NCBI GenBank assembly: GCA_030537355.1
Contig: JAUNNF010000005.1
Location: forward strand, 79,704 to 143,703
From: Coriobacteriia bacterium
Lineage (GTDB): Bacteria > Actinomycetota > Coriobacteriia > Coriobacteriales > Eggerthellaceae
Direction of reading: 5' to 3'
DNA: 64,000 bases
Numbering within the stretch: the stretch's first letter is position 1; each line of letters opens with the position of its first letter. The notes under the pieces are model-generated. The model was not told the origin of the DNA and did no database searches. It saw only the letters and a list, made by a program, of their open reading frames with translations. Positions 46,664-55,528 of this stretch are shown piece by piece. Both the position numbers and the translations under genes were made by a program.

Positions 46664-47260
46664 TTATGTTTTTTTCTCGTATACAGTTCCAGAATTTGCA
46701 CTTGGTTTTGATTCAAGCTTATTGATAGAAACAGTCTTATAGTCGTATTCAACAAAATATACTACATCATTTACAACACTAAAGTCATATATCCACGATG
46801 TATTAAACCTATCACTATTAGTGCTTTCTGAATAAACTACTTGATTGAACGAACCGTTTGTATGAAATTTAACAATTCTTTGTTCAGAATAATATATACC
46901 ATTAGTGTCATACAAATAACCAAAGACGTATAAATCATCACCATATAAACATGCACTACGTGCACGATTCAGATACTGATTAGAGAGATCAAATTTCATT
47001 TGAGAATAGAAATTTCTGTTTTCGTCAATTACAGTTAATCTCTGTCCTTCTTTATCAATAACAACACCCTTTGAATCGCCCATTGAAGTGTTTTCTTTTG
47101 AGTCGCTACATGCAAAATCAGGAGACTCAAGTTTTAATGTTAAATTAAAAGGAGAATTAATATCTTTACCAATACTAACAAATACAACAAAACAAGATAT
47201 TATTGCTAATATTGTTAGGACTAAATAAAGTTTCGTATATTTTTTCTTTTCTTCACTCAT
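46664..47260 (-). CDS. N-terminal part of the same sensor-MFS gene (interrupted by frameshift)
   Basis: A 198-residue reading with an N-terminal membrane anchor (LYLVLTILAIISCFVVFVS) and an extracytoplasmic beta-propeller-like part (KGVVIDKEGQRLTVIDENRN, ACLYGDDLYVFGYLYD, DVVYFVEYDYKTVSINKL). It ends abruptly at VYEKKT after an A7 tract. Inserting one A, or a -1 ribosomal shift, continues into NIRTFEPNDLIVAINYQ and then into the downstream gene. It overlaps the trmL stop by 4 bp and is therefore translated by coupling. It is best seen as the first part of one gene covering 44244-47260. Confidence 0.8.
   Translation of the reverse strand: MSEEKKKYTKLYLVLTILAIISCFVVFVSIGKDINSPFNLTLKLESPDFACSDSKENTSMGDSKGVVIDKEGQRLTVIDENRNFYSQMKFDLSNQYLNRARSACLYGDDLYVFGYLYDTNGIYYSEQRIVKFHTNGSFNQVVYSESTNSDRFNTSWIYDFSVVNDVVYFVEYDYKTVSINKLESKPSANSGTVYEKKT
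46669..46675 (-). other. A7 homopolymer at the frameshift site
   Basis: The minus strand reads GAG followed by seven A and CATAAGG. In frame 0 it gives GAG AAA AAA ACA TAA. With eight A it gives GAG AAA AAA AAC ATA AGG and the frame stays open into the downstream gene. The tract could be a mutation, an assembly error, a phase-variable site or a slippage site. Confidence 0.85.
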
Positions 47261-47718
47261 ACCAATTCATGATTATTTATGTTTCTTATAGCCTCATAAG
47301 CTCCTACTGCAACAGAATTTGAAAGATTTAGGCTTCGAGTATTAGGCATCATAGGAATACGAACACAACGTGACCTATACTTATCAATTAAGCTTACTGG
47401 CAAACCTGCAGTTTCTCTACCAAATAAAAGCCAGCTATCTCGACTGAACTTAGCATCATAAAAAGACTTGTCAACTCTACCGGTAAACAGCCACAAATCT
47501 TCCATGCCATGTTCTTCTAGAAACTGATTCAAACAATTCCATCGAGTAACGCTAACTTTATCCCAATAATCAAGTCCGCTTCTATTGAAATATTTATCTG
47601 ACATTCTAAAACCAAAAGGTTCAATCATATGAAGTTCAGCACCAATACAAGCACAAGTACGTGCAATGTTACCTGCATTTTGAGGAATTTCGGGTTCTAC
47701 AAGGACAATTTTTAACAT
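47257..47718 (-). CDS. trmL: tRNA (cytidine/uridine-34-2'-O)-methyltransferase
   Basis: A 153-residue SPOUT methyltransferase: IVLVEPEIPQNAGNIARTCA at the start, LLFGRETAGLP near residue 97 and IPMMPNTRSLNLSNSVAVGAYEA at the end form the deep trefoil knot that binds S-adenosylmethionine. It modifies the wobble base of tRNA-Leu isoacceptors. It overlaps the FGGY kinase gene by 7 bp and the next gene by 4 bp, a housekeeping gene embedded in a transport operon. Confidence 0.95.
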   Translation of the reverse strand: MLKIVLVEPEIPQNAGNIARTCACIGAELHMIEPFGFRMSDKYFNRSGLDYWDKVSVTRWNCLNQFLEEHGMEDLWLFTGRVDKSFYDAKFSRDSWLLFGRETAGLPVSLIDKYRSRCVRIPMMPNTRSLNLSNSVAVGAYEAIRNINNHELV

Positions 47719-49262
47719 AGTTTTGTAGCTTCACGCTCCGCCTCAAGACCTACCTTAAAGCGCTCCATAAATTTCTCATATCCTGCTTTTTCGTCATCAG
47801 TAGCATCTATTACGCTAACCTTTGCATCTGCGAAAATATTATTAATAAAATCAACTAAAGATTCGTTACTGTCAAGATAGGCTGCAAGCAAAGCAATGCC
47901 CCAAGCACCTCCTTCAGATGCAGTTTCCATTACCTCAACAGGGGCTCCAATTGCTGCAGACAACATACGCTGAGCAACACCTTCTGTTTTAAAAATACCA
48001 CCATGACCTAAAATTTTATCAATCTTGGCATCTTCCTCGTTGATTAATATATCCATACCTAACTTCATAACCCCAAAACAAGAGTAAATTTGAGCTCTTA
48101 TAAAATTAGACATATTAAACGTAGCATCTGTTGGATGTAAGAAAAGAGGACATCCTTCCGTTAAGCCAACTCCATGCTCGCCACTGTGAAAACAATAACC
48201 TAAGAGTTTTGCACAATCAGCATCTCCTTCTAATGATTTATTAAAAGTAAGTTCAAACAAATCACCCATAGAAATATCAGAGCCAAGCATCTCTGCGAGT
48301 TCTTTAAAAAGACTCATCCAGGAATTAATCTCAGTAGTACAGTTGTTTGCATGCGCCATAGCCACTAAATCACCAGCTGGTGTTGTCACCATATCAAGCG
48401 AACGATGAACGCATTTCAATTCTTTCTCAAGCACAAGCATTGCAAATGCAGAGGTGCCAGCAGAAACATTGCCCATACGAGGAGACAAACTATTTGTTGC
48501 GACCATACCAGTTCCAGCATCTCCTTCTGGTGGACACATTGGAATGCCTGCTTTTAAAGTACCACTTTTGTCAAGAAGTTTTGCGCCTTCTTCTGATAAT
48601 GTACCAGCATCCTCGCCAGCTACTAAAACTTTAGGAAAAACACAATTAATGTCAAAATTTGTTAACTCCTTAAACTTATCAATCATAGATTGATTATATG
48701 TATGAGTAGCAATTTCAATTGGGAACATACCAGAAGCATCACCAACACCAAGTACTTTTTTACCTGTTAATTTCCAATGAATATATCCAGACAAAGTTGT
48801 CATGTAAGCTATGTCTTTTACATGTGGTTGATCTTCTAAGATTGCTTGATATAAGTGAGAAACACTCCAGCGTTGTGGAATATTATATTGGAAAAGTTCA
48901 GTAAGTTTATCAGCGGCTTCACCAGTGATATTGTTTCTCCAAGTTCTAAACTCAGCGAGCTGGTTACCGTTTTGGTCAAAAGCTAAATGCCCATGCATCA
49001 TGCCACTAATACCTATCGCATCTAATGTCTCAATTTTCTCACCATAATTATTAACTAGATCAGCATAGCAATTGGCGAGGCCTTCCCAAGCCTCCTCCAA
49101 AGGATAAGTCCATACTCCGTTTTCAAAATGATTTTCCCAATCATGGCCACCACTAGCCAAGACATTGCCGTCCTCATCAATGAGGACGGCCTTAATTCTT
49201 GTAGAACCTAGTTCAATACCTAGGTACATTTTAGTGGTCTGTAAACCTTTTACCTTCTCCAT
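47712..49262 (-). CDS. FGGY-family carbohydrate kinase
   Basis: A 516-residue sugar kinase. N-terminal YLGIELGSTRIKAVLIDEDG is the ATP-binding phosphate loop, ISGMMHGHLAF near residue 100 carries the sugar-binding region, and PPEGDAGTGMVATNS and LGHGGIFKTEGVAQRMLSAA belong to the second actin-like lobe. The best ribosome site (AAGGAAG) supports the ATG at 49262, inside the end of the permease gene. An alternative ATG at 49229 gives MYLGIELGS and leaves one base after the permease stop. The adjoining polyol dehydrogenase and permease suggest that it phosphorylates a ketose formed from a polyol, such as erythrulose or a ketopentose. The exact sugar is inferred. Confidence 0.88.
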   Translation of the reverse strand: MEKVKGLQTTKMYLGIELGSTRIKAVLIDEDGNVLASGGHDWENHFENGVWTYPLEEAWEGLANCYADLVNNYGEKIETLDAIGISGMMHGHLAFDQNGNQLAEFRTWRNNITGEAADKLTELFQYNIPQRWSVSHLYQAILEDQPHVKDIAYMTTLSGYIHWKLTGKKVLGVGDASGMFPIEIATHTYNQSMIDKFKELTNFDINCVFPKVLVAGEDAGTLSEEGAKLLDKSGTLKAGIPMCPPEGDAGTGMVATNSLSPRMGNVSAGTSAFAMLVLEKELKCVHRSLDMVTTPAGDLVAMAHANNCTTEINSWMSLFKELAEMLGSDISMGDLFELTFNKSLEGDADCAKLLGYCFHSGEHGVGLTEGCPLFLHPTDATFNMSNFIRAQIYSCFGVMKLGMDILINEEDAKIDKILGHGGIFKTEGVAQRMLSAAIGAPVEVMETASEGGAWGIALLAAYLDSNESLVDFINNIFADAKVSVIDATDDEKAGYEKFMERFKVGLEAEREATKLC

Positions 49263-50961
49263 ATTCTTCCTTATAATCTACTGCTGCTTTTACACCATCT
49301 AGGATAGAACTTACAATTATCATAACGAAATATAAAACAGTTTCTATGCCAACAATAAGAATGGTCTCATCATGATTTAGCACATTTGCAAAACATAACA
49401 CACCAGTAATAATTATTGCAGCGATGTCTAGCCAACATAACACAACCAAAACTTTTGATAAGCCACTTGGTTTAAACTTCTCTAAACCATCCCACTGATC
49501 ATCAGCATATTTCTGTAGTGCAGCATCGTATTCGTCTTCTTCTTTTTGTCTCTCTGGGTATTTCTGTCTTGCTCCTGCAAAACATGCAAGGATGATATAT
49601 AAAACAAACGAAATCAAAAAGCATGGTATGAACCAGAAATTTTGATGGAAATTTTCTGGTCTTATTATAAGCATTACAACAAAGAACAATAAACTTGCAG
49701 CCCACGAAATAAGCGCTGGCCAGTTAGTTTTATTGTTTTTATACAAATTCCAATAACGAGTTAATCCAATTTTTGGAAACAAAAAATGCTCAGCTATGAC
49801 AACAGCACCCATTCCAACAACTAAATCTCCTAAATAAGTGAGTACATCGTTGGCACTTCGCACAACTGGAAAACAAGCCACAATGGTAATTAAAGTTCCC
49901 ATCAAATATACAGTCTTCTCATAGGTTAATTTTTTAAAGACAGTATTAAAACATAAGGAAACTCTATATATCGTTGGGTTAGCGGTAGTCCAACCAGCAA
50001 TAACAACAGCTAACAATCCTGAGTAACCAAGAACAGTAAATGTAACATCACCAGAATCAAGCAAGCTTAAATCTGTATTAAGCAAAAATGCTGCTGTAGC
50101 TCCTAAAACACCAGCCGCAATCCATGCAAAATAATGACCAACAAACATTCCCATTGCACTAATAAAACCATAATTTTTATTTTTAGCATGACTAAATACT
50201 GCCATATCATTTAGGCCAAAATGAAGTGGCGTATTTACGCCCCATGCGAATGCAGCAACATGAACGATGCCTAATTGTTGACCACCTGTGCCAGGTTTTC
50301 CAGCCCATATATACTCATTAAATAACCTAGACACTTCATCAAAACTATCAATATTTCCCATACCAACAGCGTCTGATAATTGAGGCATAACAACTAAAAA
50401 TGCAAGACCAAATATGGCTATCATCCAAGGAACACACTTAGTTGCAAAACGAGTAACACCATCAAAACCATTCGCCGCAACAAATACTATTACGCCTCCT
50501 AATACTATTACTATTAGGACAAACCGCCAGTCTGTCGGGAACCATTCAAGCTGTGTCGGTATCCCAAAAGCATTTCGAATAGCACACGCAGAAATACATA
50601 TTCCACATGCTGACAGCGTCGCAAAGCCCAATCCAAATACAATGTTGTAAATCTTTTGAACGTTTACTCCAACTATCTTTCTTAAATAGTTATATAAGGA
50701 TTGTCTTGTCTCAACAGCAATTGGCGCACACAAAAACCTATAAGTTAAAGTCGCAAGTAAGTTGCCAATTGCAAGGCCTACAAAAATATCAAAACAACTG
50801 CAGCCATAGCCTACAAGCGTGGCTCCAATTACAAACTCTGTAGCAGCAATATGCTCGCCACCGTAAAGTCCAAAAAACCTTCCAGGGCCCTGAAGTGATT
50901 GTTTAGCTACTGGCCAATCTGATTTTGGCGTAGCTTTAACTCTATCCATTACTTTACTCAT
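49231..50961 (-). CDS. NCS1-family permease
   Basis: A 576-residue membrane protein with about 12 helices of the nucleobase-cation-symport-1 fold. N-terminal PGRFFGLYGGEHIAATEFVIGATLVGYG and the middle region FAWGVNTPLHFGLNDMAVFSHA are recognisable. NCS1 proteins normally carry purines, pyrimidines, hydantoins or vitamins. Here the gene is 2 bp from a zinc polyol dehydrogenase gene and overlaps an FGGY kinase gene, so a polyol or sugar substrate is more likely (inference). The C-terminal ~100 residues extend the family's core with a charged cytoplasmic segment and two more helices. Confidence 0.85.
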   Translation of the reverse strand: MSKVMDRVKATPKSDWPVAKQSLQGPGRFFGLYGGEHIAATEFVIGATLVGYGCSCFDIFVGLAIGNLLATLTYRFLCAPIAVETRQSLYNYLRKIVGVNVQKIYNIVFGLGFATLSACGICISACAIRNAFGIPTQLEWFPTDWRFVLIVIVLGGVIVFVAANGFDGVTRFATKCVPWMIAIFGLAFLVVMPQLSDAVGMGNIDSFDEVSRLFNEYIWAGKPGTGGQQLGIVHVAAFAWGVNTPLHFGLNDMAVFSHAKNKNYGFISAMGMFVGHYFAWIAAGVLGATAAFLLNTDLSLLDSGDVTFTVLGYSGLLAVVIAGWTTANPTIYRVSLCFNTVFKKLTYEKTVYLMGTLITIVACFPVVRSANDVLTYLGDLVVGMGAVVIAEHFLFPKIGLTRYWNLYKNNKTNWPALISWAASLLFFVVMLIIRPENFHQNFWFIPCFLISFVLYIILACFAGARQKYPERQKEEDEYDAALQKYADDQWDGLEKFKPSGLSKVLVVLCWLDIAAIIITGVLCFANVLNHDETILIVGIETVLYFVMIIVSSILDGVKAAVDYKEEYGEGKRFTDH

Positions 50962-50963
50962 TA

Positions 50964-52037
50964 TTAAAACCTAAAAGCAACCTTTAAGTCGCCATCCTTT
51001 CCGGTAGCCATATCAAAAGCTTCCTCCCAGTCATCTAAGTCATAAACCTTAGAAACAACACCATTAGTTTTTAAGTTTCCATTATGAATATTCTCAATAA
51101 CAAATGGATAACAATAAGGGCTTAGGTGAGAGCCACGAATGTCGAGCTCTTTTCGGTCTCCGATAATTGACCAATCTACTGTGGCAGGTTCACCAAAAAC
51201 ACTGAATTCTACAAAAGTACCAAGTTTACGTACAGCGTCTAGCCCCTGTTGAACGCTTGATGGATGCCCTGTTGCCTCGATATAAATATCGCAACCATAA
51301 CCATCAGTAAGTTTCAAAATTTCTTCCTGAACGTTAACTTTGCCAGGATTAAATACAAGATCAGCACCAAATTCTTTTGCCTTCTCAAGTCTGTTGTCTT
51401 GCATATCAAGAACAATTAATTTAGCAGGATTCTTCATCCTAGCATAAGTGATCATGCCAAGACCTAATGTACCAGCACCAGAAATAACTACTACATCTTC
51501 ATTACCAATTTGAGCTCTATCAACAGCATGTTTTGAACATCCATAAGGTTCAATTAATAATGCTTGCTCTAATGGCATATCTTCTGGAACTTTTGAAATT
51601 ACAGCAGTTTTTGGATAGCGAACATACTCAGCCATACCACCGTTATTGCCTTTTTGGAATCCAAATGTTGCATGTGGTTGACACATCCAATAACGTCCAC
51701 TCTTGCAGAATTTACATTCGCCACAAGGAACAATTTGATCGGCTGTTACTCTGTCACCAATCTTAAAATCTTTGATGTTTTCGCCAACTTCTACAATTTT
51801 TCCACAAAATTCATGTCCTGGTATAAAAGGTGGTTCAACCCATCGAGGCTGCACATCATCACCCCAAAACATTGCAGCACCATGCGCACATTTCAAATCG
51901 CCCGCACAAATACCACAACCTTCTGTTTTGATGATAACATCATCCGGTCCACATTCAGGAACAGGAAAATCAGTTACTAACTTGTAATCATCTTTGTCAT
52001 ACGCAACTAATGCTTTCATGGTCTTTGGTAAACTCAT
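50964..52037 (-). CDS. Zinc-dependent polyol dehydrogenase, erythritol/L-threitol dehydrogenase-like
   Basis: A 357-residue medium-chain dehydrogenase. Catalytic zinc ligands lie in GCGICAGDLKCAHG and IPGHEFCGKIVEVG; the structural zinc loop CGECKFCKSGRYWMC is complete. GAGTLGLG and LDMQDNRL mark an NAD-preferring Rossmann fold. The FWGD...EPPFIPGHE and EQALLIEPYGCSKHA-type segments fit the erythritol/L-threitol dehydrogenase branch better than the threonine or sorbitol branches. The product would be a ketose for the downstream FGGY kinase. AAAGGA precedes the ATG. Confidence 0.85.
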   Translation of the reverse strand: MSLPKTMKALVAYDKDDYKLVTDFPVPECGPDDVIIKTEGCGICAGDLKCAHGAAMFWGDDVQPRWVEPPFIPGHEFCGKIVEVGENIKDFKIGDRVTADQIVPCGECKFCKSGRYWMCQPHATFGFQKGNNGGMAEYVRYPKTAVISKVPEDMPLEQALLIEPYGCSKHAVDRAQIGNEDVVVISGAGTLGLGMITYARMKNPAKLIVLDMQDNRLEKAKEFGADLVFNPGKVNVQEEILKLTDGYGCDIYIEATGHPSSVQQGLDAVRKLGTFVEFSVFGEPATVDWSIIGDRKELDIRGSHLSPYCYPFVIENIHNGNLKTNGVVSKVYDLDDWEEAFDMATGKDGDLKVAFRF

Positions 52038-52066
52038 GCCAGATCCTTTCTCTCGACTACCAAATA

Positions 52067-53773
52067 TTATAACTCAAATTTATATACACTCCTATTGAAA
52101 CCAGTAGATTTTATATATTGATTTGAAGAATTTTTACTCATTAAAGAAGATACAACAAAGGTATTTAAACTTACTGATTGCATATCTTGATCAGTAATAT
52201 CAAACAAGCATCCATTATCTCTCTCTATTAAAAGAATATTTTTATCTTCAAAGATTAGACTATATTCCATAATAACAGGTTTATCGTTTTTATCAAGAAC
52301 GCTCAAACCTATCTCTTCAACATATAATGCAATTTTATCAATAGTTTTCTTTTTAACATTCTGGTCTTCTAAAAACACAATAATGTCTTTTTGAGTTTGC
52401 ATTAAGCTCTCTTTATTTAACAATAAATTAAAATTCCTTGAAATTGTCTTATTATCCTTTAGTAAAAGAGGGAAATTTTTTCTTCCATAAACAACAAATA
52501 TTACAATTATAGCAATTATAAAAGCAAATAAAATATGTCCACCAAACAAATACCATACCGCATCTTTAGACAAAGTAATAGCAGGTACAATTAAGAATAA
52601 CAACGGTGCGACAAGACTACTCAATACCATAAACATAACCGCAAGCTGTATCTTTCCAATGACTAAATAATATTGCGAGTATAAATAAACAAACGCAACA
52701 CAAATAATGAATGTTGATGTACTTCTTACAGCAACAGCAGACAAAAATACGAGATTCTCTGAGCTAACGCCGTACCATAAAGGTATGTAATCAGCAAAAC
52801 AATAAAACAATACCGTCATTATTATGCCTGTGATTAAACTTACTAAATGGCCTTTTTTCATAATATGTTTTAGACCATCGATGTTGTTTTCTGAATAATA
52901 AATACATAAAAAAGGAGTTACAGCTTTGGCAATTCCTTGACACACAGCCATCAAAGAAATAACGAACATTGCAACGTTAAAAACAGGTAGGTAATATTCT
53001 CCAAATATTACAATTATGAATTTATTTGAAGCAATTAACAATACTGAAGTACATAAATAAATTGATGCTTCAGAGAAACTATAACGTATTGATGACAATA
53101 AATAAGAAAACTTCATTCCAAATTTGATTTTAACTGAATTTTTCTTTTTAAAGAAATGAGTAATGCAAATTCCAGTACTTAACATCAAAGCTATACACGT
53201 AGCAAAACTTATACCTTCTAAGCCAAAACGGAAGCAAAATAAAACTGAAAATATAATATTAGACAAAAGTTGTACAACATCAGCAATTGCAGTGCACAAT
53301 GCATCTCCATCGTTATACACCATATTATATATTAAAATGTAGACTGGATATATTAGTGCTATGATTTTATAATACGAGTAATACTGTCGTGCATATTCAA
53401 ACAGCTCATCAGAGCAACCAAAAAACAGTAATAAATCATTTTCGAAAAAGCTAATTGCAAACATCAATAGAACACCTAAGAACATAGATGCAATTAGCGA
53501 TGTGCAAAATACTTCTTTCGCGTGTTCTTTTTTAAATTTGCCAATTAACTGTTGATAAATTATGGCTCCTCCACTACCAATTAACACGGAAACAAAACAA
53601 ATTAATGTATATATAGAAGACACAATACCAACAGCGCTGATAGCTTGCTCATTGATCATATTACCTGCAACGATATTGTCAATAGATTCAGCAAGAATAA
53701 CAACAAGCAGAGAAATTGTGCCTGCAGCAAATAAGCGATAGAATTTATGTCCGGAAAAACTAACTTTTTTCAT
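52067..53773 (-). CDS. MATE-family transporter fused to a histidine-kinase-like ATPase domain
   Basis: A 568-residue protein. Residues 1-420 form twelve helices of a MATE/MOP antiporter (SIDNIVAGNMINEQAISAVGIVSS near the start). Residues ~435-568 are soluble and resemble a GHKL/RsbW-like ATP-binding domain: KTIDKIALYVEEIGLSVLDKN corresponds to the N-box helix, IERDNGCLFDITDQD to a G1-like DxG, and KSTGFNRSVYKFEL to the end. The fusion suggests nucleotide- or partner-controlled transport. The ATG is five bases after the T run of the hydrogenase terminator and has no Shine-Dalgarno; how it is transcribed is unclear. Substrate unknown. Confidence 0.82.
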   Translation of the reverse strand: MKKVSFSGHKFYRLFAAGTISLLVVILAESIDNIVAGNMINEQAISAVGIVSSIYTLICFVSVLIGSGGAIIYQQLIGKFKKEHAKEVFCTSLIASMFLGVLLMFAISFFENDLLLFFGCSDELFEYARQYYSYYKIIALIYPVYILIYNMVYNDGDALCTAIADVVQLLSNIIFSVLFCFRFGLEGISFATCIALMLSTGICITHFFKKKNSVKIKFGMKFSYLLSSIRYSFSEASIYLCTSVLLIASNKFIIVIFGEYYLPVFNVAMFVISLMAVCQGIAKAVTPFLCIYYSENNIDGLKHIMKKGHLVSLITGIIMTVLFYCFADYIPLWYGVSSENLVFLSAVAVRSTSTFIICVAFVYLYSQYYLVIGKIQLAVMFMVLSSLVAPLLFLIVPAITLSKDAVWYLFGGHILFAFIIAIIVIFVVYGRKNFPLLLKDNKTISRNFNLLLNKESLMQTQKDIIVFLEDQNVKKKTIDKIALYVEEIGLSVLDKNDKPVIMEYSLIFEDKNILLIERDNGCLFDITDQDMQSVSLNTFVVSSLMSKNSSNQYIKSTGFNRSVYKFEL

Positions 53774-53778
53774 AATGT

Positions 53779-53809
53779 AAAAATAAGCCCTCTAATTAAA
53801 GAGGGCTTA
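53779..53809 (-). terminator. Terminator of the hydrogenase operon
   Basis: A perfect 10-bp stem (TAAGCCCTCT with AGAGGGCTTA) around a six-base loop, then five T on the minus strand. It ends only five bases before the MATE start codon. Confidence 0.9.
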
Positions 53810-53815
53810 AAGGAC

Positions 53816-55528
53816 TTAATGTGGTTGAAAATCCCACTTACGTTGATCGGTGTGGAAATCATTGTGTGATTTCTTTGACAATGGTTTGCCATAGATATCT
53901 TTATAAATCTTTTGCACAGATTTATTTTCATGTGAAAAACGACTCTTCTCGCGTTTATCTAAGAAATATAAAATTTTGCCTCTGTCTTTGGCTTGTTCAC
54001 ACTGATCTTTAATTGGCTGACCGCCACCACCAGCACAACCACCTGGACATGTCATAACTTCAACAAAGTCATATTCAACTTCGCCCTTATCAATTGCTTG
54101 AAGCAATTTCTCAGCATTTACAAGACCATGTACAACGGCAACTCTAATCTTGTTTCCTTTGAGAGTGAATTCAGCTTCTTTCCAGCCATCCATACCTCTA
54201 ACGCCTTTGAAGAGGTCAGCAGGTGGATTTTTGCCCATAATAATTGCATATGCAGTACGAAGAGCAGCTTCCATAACACCGCCAGTTGCACCAAAAATAT
54301 GTGCAGCACCTGTTGCCTCGCCAAGAGGACTGTCAAAATCACAAGGCTTAACATCACTTGGTTTAATACCAGCAGTTTTCATCATGCGCTGGAACTCACG
54401 TACAGTAAGCGAACATTCAACGTCCTTCATTTGAGGAACGCCACATTCATATTTCTTTGCAACACAAGGCATAATTGAAACACAGAAAATGTCTTTTTTC
54501 TTTAAGCCTGCTGTTTTGCTAAGAAGTTCTTTTGCAGCAGGACCAAACATCTGTTGTGGAGATTTAGCACTTGATAGCTGTTTAACCTGATCTGGTCTAT
54601 GACCTTTTAAGTAACGTACCCAAGCTGGACAACATGATGTAAACATTGGCCATGCATAGTCTTTCTTATGTTTTAATCTATTTAAGAATTCTGTACCTTC
54701 TTCCATAATTGTCAAATCAGCTGACCAATCGGTATCAAATACATAATCAAAACCTAGCTTCTTTAGTGCAGCTACCATATGGCGAGGAGTTGCTTTCTTT
54801 CTGTCAAGACCTAATTCCTCAGCCCATGCAGTTCTAACTGCTGGAGCAACTTGAACAATTGTTGTAATATCAGGATTCTCAATAGCGTCATAAACTTTTT
54901 GAATATCATCACGCTCAACCAAAGCTCCAACAGGACAGTGAGTGATACATTGACCACAAAGAACACACTTTGTCTCGTCAATTTTAACACCGTCACGAAT
55001 ACCAACACTTGTACGAGTTCCATGGTTTCTAACATCCCAAACATGGATGCCCTGGATGTTATCGCAAACCTGAATGCAGCGCATACATTTAACGCACTTA
55101 CTCTCGTCACGTTGAAGTGGGAAATTCTTAGGCCACTCAACGCTGCGATATTTCTCGCCATAAGGATTATCCTGGATATTGAACTTCTCAGATAAATCCT
55201 GAAGTTTACAATTATTGTTTCTTACGCACTTTGTGCAATCTGTATTGTGCTCTGATAAGATCAATTGCATATTCTTTTTGCGAGCATCACGAACTTTTGC
55301 ACTGTCTGTTAGAATATTCATACCAGGCTCAACAACTGTGTTACATGCTGCAACAAGTCTGTCAAATCCTAGAACCTCAACCATACAAATGCGGCATGCA
55401 CCAATACAGTTAAGTTCTTCATATTCACAAAGTGTAGGAATATCAATATTGTTTGCACGAGCAACTTCTAAAATCGTACTGCCATCTTTAGCTTTAATGG
55501 CATTATCGTTAATCTTAATATTTACCAT
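53816..55528 (-). CDS. hydA: [FeFe] hydrogenase catalytic subunit
   Basis: A 570-residue group A hydrogenase. Domains in order: a [2Fe-2S] domain (CEYEELNCIGACRIC), a His-Cys3 [4Fe-4S] site (HNTDCTKCVRNNNC), two ferredoxin clusters (CVKCMRCIQVC and CVLCGQCITHC), and the H-cluster domain with TSCCPAW, MPCVAKKYE and MTCPGGCAGGGGQP. It makes or oxidises H2 with electrons from the partner flavoprotein. It overlaps the partner gene by 7 bp (translational coupling). The short small-subunit-like tail (KIYKDIYGKPLSKKSHNDFH) is complete. Confidence 0.96.
   Translation of the reverse strand: MVNIKINDNAIKAKDGSTILEVARANNIDIPTLCEYEELNCIGACRICMVEVLGFDRLVAACNTVVEPGMNILTDSAKVRDARKKNMQLILSEHNTDCTKCVRNNNCKLQDLSEKFNIQDNPYGEKYRSVEWPKNFPLQRDESKCVKCMRCIQVCDNIQGIHVWDVRNHGTRTSVGIRDGVKIDETKCVLCGQCITHCPVGALVERDDIQKVYDAIENPDITTIVQVAPAVRTAWAEELGLDRKKATPRHMVAALKKLGFDYVFDTDWSADLTIMEEGTEFLNRLKHKKDYAWPMFTSCCPAWVRYLKGHRPDQVKQLSSAKSPQQMFGPAAKELLSKTAGLKKKDIFCVSIMPCVAKKYECGVPQMKDVECSLTVREFQRMMKTAGIKPSDVKPCDFDSPLGEATGAAHIFGATGGVMEAALRTAYAIIMGKNPPADLFKGVRGMDGWKEAEFTLKGNKIRVAVVHGLVNAEKLLQAIDKGEVEYDFVEVMTCPGGCAGGGGQPIKDQCEQAKDRGKILYFLDKREKSRFSHENKSVQKIYKDIYGKPLSKKSHNDFHTDQRKWDFQPH

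Noticed and set aside
53993..54478. 161-residue frame antisense to the hydrogenase gene
   Set aside because: Overlaps the H-cluster coding region; no start signals.
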